Source of the DNA: Chitinophagaceae bacterium
GTDB lineage: Bacteria > Bacteroidota > Bacteroidia > Chitinophagales > Chitinophagaceae
DNA length: 13,765 nt
Assembly: GCA_947378615.1 (NCBI GenBank)
Contig: CANCKV010000022.1
Coordinates: 1-13,765, forward strand
Direction of reading: 5' to 3'
Below the pieces are notes generated by a model, which saw nothing but the letters and a program-made list of their open reading frames with translations, did not search any database and was not told the origin of the DNA. Positions 1 to 6,295 of this stretch are shown piece by piece; position 1 is the first letter of the stretch, and each line of letters begins with the position of its first letter. A program made the position numbers and the translations under genes.

Positions 1-6
1 TGTGGT

Positions 7-1539
7 ATGTACAAATGCGCTTTTCTCTTTCTAACCACTCTTTTCTCTTTCAGTTATTTATTGGGTCAAACTTCTCAATCAAGAACTGAAAAGCCCAATA
101 TCATCATCATTTATGCCGATGACTTAGGTTACGGAGATGTAAGTTGTTATGGTGCTACCAAAATAAAAACACCAAATATTGATAAGCTTTCCGAGCAAGG
201 AATTCGATTCATGGATGCACATGCCACTTCTGCTACTTGTACTCCCTCCCGCTATTCATTACTGACAGGAGAATATGCTTGGCGTAGAAAAGGTACTGAT
301 ATTGCACCTGGAAATGCAGCCGCACTTATTAAACCCAGCAAACCTACATTGCCCCTAATGCTTCAAAATGTAGGATATAAGACAGGTGTTGTGGGTAAAT
401 GGCATCTTGGTCTTGGTAATGAAGGTGGTCCTGATTGGAATAATGAGATACATCCTGGACCATTAGAAATCGGGTTCAATTACTCCTTTCTAATTCCTGC
501 TACAGGAGATCGGGTTCCTTGTGTTTTTGTGGAGAACAGAAATGTGGTAAACCTTAATCCTAACGATCCAATTCAGGTCAATTATAAAAATCCTATTGGT
601 AATGAACCAACTGGAAAAGACCATCCCGAACTACTAAAGATAAAGCCTAGTGTAGGACATAATAACACAATCGTCAATGGTATTAGCAGGATTGGCTATA
701 TGAGTGGAGGTAAATCTGCCCTATGGACAGACGAAAACATTGCAGATATTCTAACAACAAAAGCAAAGAATTTTATTACTGACAATAAGACAAACCCATT
801 CTTCTTATACTTCGCTACTCATGACATTCATGTTCCTCGAGTTCCTAATCAACGTTTTGCAGGAAAGAGTGGACTCGGTGCTAGGGGCGATGTCATCCTT
901 CAATTGGATTGGACAGTAGGTGAAATAACGAAACTTCTCGATAGTTTAAATTTAAGCAAAAACACTTTAATTATATTTTCAAGTGATAATGGTCCTGTAG
1001 TTGATGATGGATATGCCGATAAGGCTGTTGAATTATTGAATGGACATACCCCTGCCGGGGTCTTGCGAGGTGGAAAGTATAGTGCTTTTGATGGTGGCAC
1101 TCGTGTTCCATTTATTGTTTCTTGGAAAGGAAAAGTAAAGTCGGGTGTTTCTAATGCAGCATTGAGTCATATTGATTTGTTTGCATCCTTTGCAAAACTC
1201 ACTTCACAAAAGCTTTCTCAATTAACTGCACCAGATAGCCATAATAATTTAGCGGTATTGCTCGGAAAATCAAATAAGGGTCGTGACTATATTATCGAAC
1301 ATGCATTGAATGGAACTCTTTCAATTATAAAAGGGAATTGGAAATATATAGAACCAAGTTATGGTAAGCGATTTGACGAAAATACCAATATAGAACTTGG
1401 CAACTATGAGGAAGCACAACTTTATAACTTATCGGTAGATTTAGGGGAAAAAAATAATGTTGCTACTGAAAATAAAGCGAAAGTGAAAGAATTATCAGCC
1501 CTACTTAAATCGATTCGTGAAGTTGGAAATAAAAAATAA
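7..1539 (+). CDS. Secreted S1-family arylsulfatase
   Basis: Predicted 510-aa sulfatase that hydrolyses sulfate esters, probably on sulfated glycans or aromatic sulfates, in the periplasm or outside the cell. Residues 1-20 form a signal peptide (hydrophobic core about 5-19, likely cleavage after G20). The metal-binding Asp pair is in ADDLGYGD (D38, D39). The sulfatase signature is C78-T-P-S-R82; C78 would be converted to formylglycine by an FGE or anSME enzyme, neither of which is in the window. Other family landmarks are GKWHLG (K131, H133), THDIH (H272) and SSDNGP (D327, N328), followed by GGTRVPF near 363. Length suits a full-length enzyme. The reading frame is open to the window edge, but the signal peptide supports this ATG. 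The substrate cannot be read from the sequence. It is not functionally related to the oxidase genes that follow 157 bp downstream. Confidence 0.93.
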   Translation: MYKCAFLFLTTLFSFSYLLGQTSQSRTEKPNIIIIYADDLGYGDVSCYGATKIKTPNIDKLSEQGIRFMDAHATSATCTPSRYSLLTGEYAWRRKGTDIAPGNAAALIKPSKPTLPLMLQNVGYKTGVVGKWHLGLGNEGGPDWNNEIHPGPLEIGFNYSFLIPATGDRVPCVFVENRNVVNLNPNDPIQVNYKNPIGNEPTGKDHPELLKIKPSVGHNNTIVNGISRIGYMSGGKSALWTDENIADILTTKAKNFITDNKTNPFFLYFATHDIHVPRVPNQRFAGKSGLGARGDVILQLDWTVGEITKLLDSLNLSKNTLIIFSSDNGPVVDDGYADKAVELLNGHTPAGVLRGGKYSAFDGGTRVPFIVSWKGKVKSGVSNAALSHIDLFASFAKLTSQKLSQLTAPDSHNNLAVLLGKSNKGRDYIIEHALNGTLSIIKGNWKYIEPSYGKRFDENTNIELGNYEEAQLYNLSVDLGEKNNVATENKAKVKELSALLKSIREVGNKK

Positions 1540-1630
1540 TTAGAACAACCATTAAATTTTAGCCTAATTTTTACATTAAAATGATAAATTTCCTATTTTA
1601 GGAAAATATAATCAACATTTTTTTTAGTGT

Positions 1631-1664
1631 TTTGACTTTTATTAGGTGCTACCCAATATTTTTG
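1631..1664 (+). promoter_or_regulatory. Candidate Bacteroidota promoter for the oxidase genes
   Basis: TATTTTTG at 1657-1664 matches the Bacteroidota -7 consensus TAnnTTTG exactly. A TTTG at 1631-1634 could be the -33 element, although the 22-nt spacing is a little longer than the usual 19-21. The predicted transcript start falls about 25-30 nt before the subunit III ATG at 1697. This suggests the oxidase block starts its own transcript and is not read only from the sulfatase. Confidence 0.5.
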
Positions 1665-1696
1665 CGACGTAATATTAAAAACAACAAACGACAATA

Positions 1697-2377
1697 ATGA
1701 GTACAATGACAGCTACAGCTCCCACTAAATTGTGGGGCGGGGGCAAGAGCCCGTTTAATGTTGAGTATGGTAAGCTGATGATGTGGTATTTCCTAATGAG
1801 TGATGCCTTTACATTTGGAGCCTTCCTAATCGCTTATGGAACAATTCGTTTCTCCTCTAATGGATGGCCTGATCCTAATAAGGTTTTCAGAAGTTTTCCT
1901 TTCGCACCAGAAGGAATGCATGCTCCATTGGTTTTCGTAAGTATTATGACATTTATCTTGATTATCAGTTCCGTTACAATGGTATTAGCTGTTCATGCTG
2001 GCAAGAAAATGGATAAGCAAGCCGTTGTAAAAAACTTGATTTTAACTATATTAGGCGGTATTGCTTTTTTAAGTTGTCAGGCATGGGAGTGGAATCATTT
2101 ATATCATGAAGGTGCTTGGTGGGGTGCTAATCCATTCTTGAATGCAGATGGAACTCAATCATTACAACACTTTACTAATTTCTTCTTTACCATTACAGGA
2201 TTCCACGGATTTCACGTATTTAGTGGAGTGATTATTAATATTATCATGTTGATAATGACCTTATCTGATAAGTTCGAAAAACGTGGTCATTACCTGATGA
2301 TTGAAAAAGCAGGATTGTATTGGCACTTTGTAGATTTAGTATGGGTATTTGTATTCACTTGCTTTTACCTTATCTAA
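1697..2377 (+). CDS. Cytochrome c oxidase subunit III
   Basis: 226-aa integral membrane protein of the heme-copper oxidase subunit III family (COX3/CtaE/CyoC type), part of the terminal oxidase that reduces O2 to water. Five hydrophobic segments lie at about 28-50, 78-100, 112-130, 158-190 and 206-226. The diagnostic motifs are HGFHVFSGVI at 170-179 and the C-terminal YWHFVDLVWVFVF at 208-220, both highly characteristic of subunit III. Five predicted segments instead of seven is usual for the short bacterial form. It lies 47 bp before subunit IV and probably shares its transcript. Subunits I and II and heme o synthase are not in the window, and only one subunit III gene is present although related genomes often carry two in tandem. 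Whether this is the aa3 or caa3 enzyme cannot be decided from subunit III alone. Confidence 0.95.
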   Translation: MSTMTATAPTKLWGGGKSPFNVEYGKLMMWYFLMSDAFTFGAFLIAYGTIRFSSNGWPDPNKVFRSFPFAPEGMHAPLVFVSIMTFILIISSVTMVLAVHAGKKMDKQAVVKNLILTILGGIAFLSCQAWEWNHLYHEGAWWGANPFLNADGTQSLQHFTNFFFTITGFHGFHVFSGVIINIIMLIMTLSDKFEKRGHYLMIEKAGLYWHFVDLVWVFVFTCFYLI

Positions 2378-2424
2378 ACAGTATTTGAAAATTAACTTAT
2401 CATTCATTTTTAATAAATAATATT

Positions 2425-2841
2425 ATGTCTAATACAGCAGAATTACACCACGATGATGGTGCAGCAGTTAAAGAAATTTGGAGAGTAACCGCTTATTTGA
2501 GCATATTAACTATAGTTGAGCTCATTTTAGGTTTTTGGATGATGGGGATAACAGGCGAAGGGCTTCGATTGGCAATTAAAGGCACGATTGTCATTTTGAT
2601 GATTACTAAAGCGTTTTATATTGTTGCATATTTTATGCACTTAAAGCATGAAGTGAAAAACTTGATTATGACCATTGTAGTTCCTTTGGCTTTGTTCATT
2701 TGGTTTCTTACCGCTTTTCTTTATGAAGGTAATTCATACAAGAATTTGAGAAATACTTATGACCCTTACAAAAAAGAACAATCTCAAATTAAAGTTGTTA
2801 ATAAAGAGGAAGTAAAAGAATCTAAAAAGGGTGCTGAGTAG
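2425..2841 (+). CDS. Cytochrome c oxidase subunit IV (prokaryotic COX4 family)
   Basis: 138-aa small subunit of the bacterial heme-copper oxidase, of the prokaryotic COX4/CtaF type. Three transmembrane helices lie at about 21-41, 50-70 and 78-100. AYFMHLKHE at 68-76, at the end of the second helix, is the best family marker. The N-terminus has a short His/Asp-rich stretch (HHDD, 8-11), and the C-terminal 38 residues are a charged, Lys/Glu-rich tail likely to be cytoplasmic or disordered. The subunit has no catalytic residues and is thought to stabilise the complex. It follows subunit III in the same orientation and is followed by a strong intrinsic terminator at 2886-2914, so subunits III and IV appear to form one transcript unit. 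Confidence 0.92.
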   Translation: MSNTAELHHDDGAAVKEIWRVTAYLSILTIVELILGFWMMGITGEGLRLAIKGTIVILMITKAFYIVAYFMHLKHEVKNLIMTIVVPLALFIWFLTAFLYEGNSYKNLRNTYDPYKKEQSQIKVVNKEEVKESKKGAE

Positions 2842-2885
2842 GTCTCAAAAACAACTGTTTTTTAATAAAGTATAAAATACAACTG

Positions 2886-2914
2886 AACCACCGCATCTTT
2901 GCGGTGGTTTTTTT
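2886..2914 (+). terminator. Strong rho-independent terminator after subunit IV
   Basis: A perfect 10-bp stem, AACCACCGCA at 2886-2895 against TGCGGTGGTT at 2900-2909, has a 4-nt loop (TCTT) and is followed directly by a T run to 2914. This is a textbook intrinsic terminator 45 bp past the subunit IV stop and 32 bp before the SCO gene. A weaker A/T hairpin (2847-2862) precedes it. Confidence 0.9.
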
Positions 2915-2946
2915 GTAAATGCAAATCTGTCTTCTAATTTTAATGA

Positions 2947-3759
2947 ATGAATAAAAAGTCGTTTCTTTCTCTGTGTATTGCAATATTGATTCCTGTTACT
3001 TGTTATCTTCTACTCAAATCAGCAAGTGATAATGCCGTCAATATTCCTCGTCATTATTTGCTTGATACCGTTATTCAAAGTGTAAAAGATGGTAAACAGA
3101 TTAATGATTCAATATGGCATAAAACCGCCAATATTACGCTTACTAATCAATTAGGCGATACTGTAAGTCTTTATGATAGACCTGGAAAAATAATTGTCAT
3201 AGATTATATATTCACACATTGTCGGAGTATATGCCCTGTTTTGACAAGAAATATGGTAAAGCTACAGCACTCTTTTATTGTTGGTGGTGATTTGAGAAAG
3301 AAAATTGATACTTCTGTAGTTCAGTTTATTTCGTTCACTATTGATGCAGACAGGGATACTGTAAAAGCCTTGAAAGATTATGCAGATAGGTTTGGAGTCA
3401 ATCATGATAATTGGTGGCTACTGACTGGAGACCAAAAAAAGATTTCTCGATTTGCCTTCGAAGAATTAAAAGTAGATCAATTTAGTGGTGAACCAATTGA
3501 CTCTGACTTTGTTCATACAAACAGATTTGTCGTATTAGACAAAGATTATGCAGTAAGGGGATTTTATAATGGTTTAGATACACTCGAATTATCGAAACTA
3601 GCAAGAGATATTGGTTTATTAATGCTTGAAAAAGATAAGTCAAAGAAAAGTCTTGTGTTTTTGGAGATTATTAATCTAAAATGGATGTGGTTGATAATAG
3701 TTATAATTGTGGCAATCTTCGTAGCCTATATGAGCAAAAGAAGAGGAATTAACGGGTAA
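2947..3759 (+). CDS. SCO1/SenC family copper chaperone
   Basis: 270-aa thioredoxin-fold protein of the SCO1/SenC/PrrC family, which delivers copper to the CuA centre of oxidase subunit II or keeps its cysteines reduced. An N-terminal anchor or signal segment spans about 5-23. The copper site is complete: C92-R-S-I-C96 (CxxxC) in FTHCRSICPVL, and H190 in DFVHTNRFVVLD. A second hydrophobic helix at 246-262 followed by KRR suggests a C-terminal anchor with its end in the cytoplasm, so the domain would be held to the membrane at both ends. ATG 2947 is chosen because the ATG at 2943 meets a stop within four codons. It sits behind the terminator at 2886-2914 and before the DUF420 gene (38 bp), the usual order in oxidase assembly clusters of this phylum. 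Confidence 0.93.
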   Translation: MNKKSFLSLCIAILIPVTCYLLLKSASDNAVNIPRHYLLDTVIQSVKDGKQINDSIWHKTANITLTNQLGDTVSLYDRPGKIIVIDYIFTHCRSICPVLTRNMVKLQHSFIVGGDLRKKIDTSVVQFISFTIDADRDTVKALKDYADRFGVNHDNWWLLTGDQKKISRFAFEELKVDQFSGEPIDSDFVHTNRFVVLDKDYAVRGFYNGLDTLELSKLARDIGLLMLEKDKSKKSLVFLEIINLKWMWLIIVIIVAIFVAYMSKRRGING

Positions 3760-3797
3760 ATATAGTATTTCAAATTTAAAAGTAAATTGTAGAGGTC

Positions 3798-4388
3798 ATG
3801 ATGTTAAAAGCAGTATTGAGTAAAAACGATAATCAGGCAAAATGGTTAATTGGTATTTTTTCTTTGGTAGTATTTTCAGCAGTAGTTTTATTAAGTAAAT
3901 TTAAACTGACGCTTAATTTACCATTTGATGTACACATCTTTGCCACTATTAATGCTTTTCTAAATACATGTACGGCCTTTTTATTGATAGCAGCATTATT
4001 AGCCATTAAAGTGAGCAGAAACTATCAGTTTCACAAAAGTCTGATGATGACCTGCTTGCTTTTTTCAATTCTTTTTTTAGTCTCCTATATAGCGCATCAT
4101 TTATTAGCGGGTGAAGCAAAGTTTGGTGATGTCAATCATGATGGCATTCTTTCTGATTACGAAAAGCTACAGGTAGGTGGTCTTAGAACCTTCTATCTAA
4201 TTATCTTGGGAACACATATTTTTTTGGCAACAATTATCCTCCCATTCATTTTATTTACAGCTTACAGGGCGTTAACTGCAGAGTTTTCAATACACAAAAA
4301 ATTAGCTAGAATTACTTGGCCTCTATGGTTTTATGTGGCTGCAACAGGCCCTGTCATCTACTTTCTTATTCGACCATATTACGTTTAA
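3798..4388 (+). CDS. DUF420 (CtaM/YozB-like) oxidase assembly membrane protein with EF-hand loop
   Basis: 196-aa membrane protein of the DUF420 family; Firmicute members (CtaM/YozB) are needed for assembly of active heme-copper oxidases. Five helices are predicted at about 15-34, 45-70, 81-103, 131-155 and 172-191, with His residues at or near helix ends (H46, H79, H100, H101, H140, H166) as candidate metal or heme ligands. Loop 104-130 contains D-V-N-H-D-G-I-L-S-D-Y-E at 111-122, a perfect match to the EF-hand calcium-loop pattern (D111, N113, D115, G116, L118, S119, E122). Positive-inside reasoning (Lys/Arg-rich loops 71-80 and 156-171) puts this loop in the periplasm. AGAGG at 3791-3795 is 5 nt before the second ATG (3801), so translation could start there. 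It follows SCO, consistent with a role in the same oxidase. Confidence 0.88.
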   Translation: MMLKAVLSKNDNQAKWLIGIFSLVVFSAVVLLSKFKLTLNLPFDVHIFATINAFLNTCTAFLLIAALLAIKVSRNYQFHKSLMMTCLLFSILFLVSYIAHHLLAGEAKFGDVNHDGILSDYEKLQVGGLRTFYLIILGTHIFLATIILPFILFTAYRALTAEFSIHKKLARITWPLWFYVAATGPVIYFLIRPYYV

Positions 4389-4408
4389 TTTCAAGAGGCG
4401 GGGATCAT

Positions 4409-4471
4409 GTTTCAAGATACAAGTTTCAAGTTACTAGTATCCTCAAACTTGTAACTTGAAACTTGCAACTC
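4409..4471. repeat. Heptanucleotide repeat foldback (locus 1), possible bidirectional terminator
   Basis: Between the convergent DUF420 gene and the 152-aa gene, the plus strand carries 7-nt units of type GTTTCAA from 4409 to about 4443. From 4444 to 4471 the same kind of unit runs on the opposite strand. The two arms include a perfect 15-bp inverted repeat, CAAGTTTCAAGTTAC at 4420-4434 and its complement at 4451-4465, with a 16-nt loop. Its position between two converging genes suits a two-way terminator, but there is no T run. Confidence 0.8.
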
Positions 4472-4476
4472 ATTTT

Positions 4477-4935
4477 CTAACAAGTATTTATCTTAGCAAT
4501 TGACCGAGCTATATAATGATTTTTGGTGTATTTGCTTTTTATTTCACTAATAAATTGATTGGCTCGTTTAATAAACTTTTCTTGTATTTCAGGTAAAAAA
4601 AAGTTTTGCATTTCTTCTTCATCATCTTTCAAAAAATGTACTTCTGGTTCCAACCTAAGCATTTTGACAATCATATAAAGTACGCCATAAAAGATAACCA
4701 AGTGCTTTTCATTCATTCCTACTGTTTTATTCCTAGGATTAAGTATTCTTTCATTTAACAATTTAATTTCTTCAAAAGTAAAAATATCAATACTTTTCAA
4801 AACTGAATCTGCAGATGATTCTTCGTTATAAAGTAAGATAATAATGAAACTAAAAACAAGCACTACAGTATCTCTTGTTGAATCTGTATTATTTAAAGTG
4901 AACAGGATAGGTAGCAATCGAATATCTTGAGCCAT
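4477..4935 (-). CDS. Hypothetical protein, 152 aa
   Basis: No family recognised. The 152-aa product starts at an ATG with no clear ribosome binding site, as is common in this phylum. It appears mostly helical: a short hydrophobic stretch at 24-36 (VVLVFSFIIILLY) is probably too short for a membrane span, a second hydrophobic patch lies at 78-93, and an acidic run DDEEEM at 104-109 precedes a basic C-terminal third rich in Lys. No signal peptide or catalytic motif is visible. It converges on the DUF420 gene across the foldback repeat at 4409-4471 and lies 99 bp downstream of the hemW stop on the same strand. Length, ordinary composition and the lack of any competing frame make it a likely real gene, but its role is unknown. 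Confidence 0.6.
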   Translation of the reverse strand: MAQDIRLLPILFTLNNTDSTRDTVVLVFSFIIILLYNEESSADSVLKSIDIFTFEEIKLLNERILNPRNKTVGMNEKHLVIFYGVLYMIVKMLRLEPEVHFLKDDEEEMQNFFLPEIQEKFIKRANQFISEIKSKYTKNHYIARSIAKINTC

Positions 4936-5034
4936 AAAAACACATTTATCATGTTTATTAAACTAATATAGTTATTCAAATGACGACTATATAAGTGGTT
5001 CAACCAAAGAAACATTTTTTATTCACATATTTCC

Positions 5035-6159
5035 TCAAATAAAAAACAAGTCTGCAGCTATCCCATCTGCTAATAACTTGCCACTTTTACTTAATCTAAT
5101 GCTCGATTCATCCTCTTCAACATGTCCTTTTGTTTGATATTCCCTGACACTATTTTGTAATATCACTAATTTATCGTTTCCCCAGTTACTTCTGATATGT
5201 TCAAATGATAGACCTTCAATAGTTCGCAAACTCGTCATGATATACTCGTTGAGGGTTTGTGTGGGAGTAAGTTCTTCCATTTCAAAGTTCAATTGATCTG
5301 ACGCAATTGACTGAAGATACAAGGCATTATTAGCAACATTCCATTGTCTGCTATGACCATCAAATGAATGTGCGGAGGGGCCCAATCCTATATATTTTTC
5401 ACCCTGCCAATAGCTACTATTATGTTGACTTCTTCTCCCCTTAATTGCAAAATTACTGATTTCATAATGTTCATATCCTGCATCTTCCAACCACTGCATC
5501 AATAATTCAAAGTGACGTGCCTGCTTTTCAGGGTCGGGTTCTTCTGTCTTTTTCAACTGAATCATTTTATCTAAGGCTGTCTTCGATTCTACCGTAAGGG
5601 CATAGCAAGATAGATGTGGAATCTGCAACTCAATTGCCTGTTTTACATTTTGTTCCCATTGTTCGTCAGTCAAAGTCGGAGTGCCATAGATAAGATCGAT
5701 ACTCATATTTTCAAACCCAGCTTTCTGTGCCATTTTAATACAGTCAATTGCCTGATATGCATTATGTGCCCTATTCATCCACCTTAAATCTTCTTCTCTG
5801 AATGATTGTATGCCAATACTCAATCGGTTGATGCCTAGCGATTTCCAGAATAGCAGCTTTTCCATCGTTATGTCATCAGGATTTGCCTCAAGGGTTATTT
5901 CAGCCACTTGATTGACAACAAAAGATGCTTTTAAGCTGTCAAATAGAAGAGTAAGTTGCTCATTACTACAAATACTAGGGGTGCCTCCTCCAAAATAAAT
6001 AGTACGAATTGATTCCTTCAAATAACTTTTTCGAAGTTCTATTTCTCTACAAATAGCTTCAATCATTTGTGGTAAAAGACTGTGCGTAGTAGAGAAATGA
6101 AAGTTACAATAGTGACAAGCCTTGCGACAAAAAGGAATATGTATATAAGTGCCTGCCAT
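5035..6159 (-). CDS. hemW: Radical SAM heme chaperone HemW
   Basis: 374-aa radical-SAM protein. HemW binds heme and an iron-sulfur cluster and inserts heme into respiratory enzymes; it was long annotated as an oxygen-independent coproporphyrinogen oxidase. The cluster motif is C11-RKA-C15-HY-C18-NF in YIHIPFCRKACHYCNF. True HemN continues after the third Cys with a further Cys (CxC), while here it is followed by N-F, as in HemW. Other landmarks are GGGTPS at 57-62, EITLEANPDD at 87-96, NRLSIGIQSF at 111-120 and SIDLIYGTP at 153-161. A HemN C-terminal-type domain occupies roughly the last 90 residues. The length is normal. Being close to the oxidase assembly genes fits a heme-delivery role, although it is on the other strand. 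Distinction from HemN rests on the Cys motif and length. Confidence 0.93.
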   Translation of the reverse strand: MAGTYIHIPFCRKACHYCNFHFSTTHSLLPQMIEAICREIELRKSYLKESIRTIYFGGGTPSICSNEQLTLLFDSLKASFVVNQVAEITLEANPDDITMEKLLFWKSLGINRLSIGIQSFREEDLRWMNRAHNAYQAIDCIKMAQKAGFENMSIDLIYGTPTLTDEQWEQNVKQAIELQIPHLSCYALTVESKTALDKMIQLKKTEEPDPEKQARHFELLMQWLEDAGYEHYEISNFAIKGRRSQHNSSYWQGEKYIGLGPSAHSFDGHSRQWNVANNALYLQSIASDQLNFEMEELTPTQTLNEYIMTSLRTIEGLSFEHIRSNWGNDKLVILQNSVREYQTKGHVEEDESSIRLSKSGKLLADGIAADLFFI

Positions 6160-6172
6160 TGAAGTCTGTTAA

Positions 6173-6207
6173 GTTGTAAGTACTAGGTTTTAGGTAATAC
6201 GTTGTAA
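6173..6207 (+). repeat. Heptanucleotide repeat, locus 2 left arm
   Basis: Exactly five 7-nt units in register (GTTGTAA first and last, with GTACTAG, GTTTTAG and GTAATAC types between) lie between hemW and the CNNM gene. The inverted partner is at 6257-6291. TTAAGTTGTAAGTA at 6169-6182 and its perfect complement at 6261-6274 make a 14-bp inverted repeat with a 78-nt spacer. Confidence 0.8.
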
Positions 6208-6256
6208 AAATCAATTTATAATTTGGTAAAATATAGTAAAAACTAGAAGTCATATT

Positions 6257-6291
6257 TTAATACTTACAACTTAATACCAATTACTTAAAAC
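6257..6291 (-). repeat. Heptanucleotide repeat, locus 2 right arm
   Basis: Five 7-nt units in register on the minus strand (types GTTTTAA, GTAATTG, GTATTAA, GTTGTAA), ending 5 nt from the CNNM stop codon. It pairs with the left arm at 6173-6207. The roughly 49 nt between the arms hold no recognisable gene. Confidence 0.8.
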
Positions 6292-6295
6292 TCAC

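Noticed and set aside
2912..2942. Promoter for the SCO gene (TTTG, 19-nt spacer, TAATTTTA)
   Set aside because: Spacing is ideal and the -7 box is one base off consensus, but the transcript would start at the SCO start codon itself, leaving no leader, and the TTTG is part of the terminator tail.
5035..6159. Oxygen-independent coproporphyrinogen III oxidase HemN
   Set aside because: The third cluster cysteine is followed by Asn-Phe instead of the further Cys of HemN, and the length of 374 aa fits HemW.
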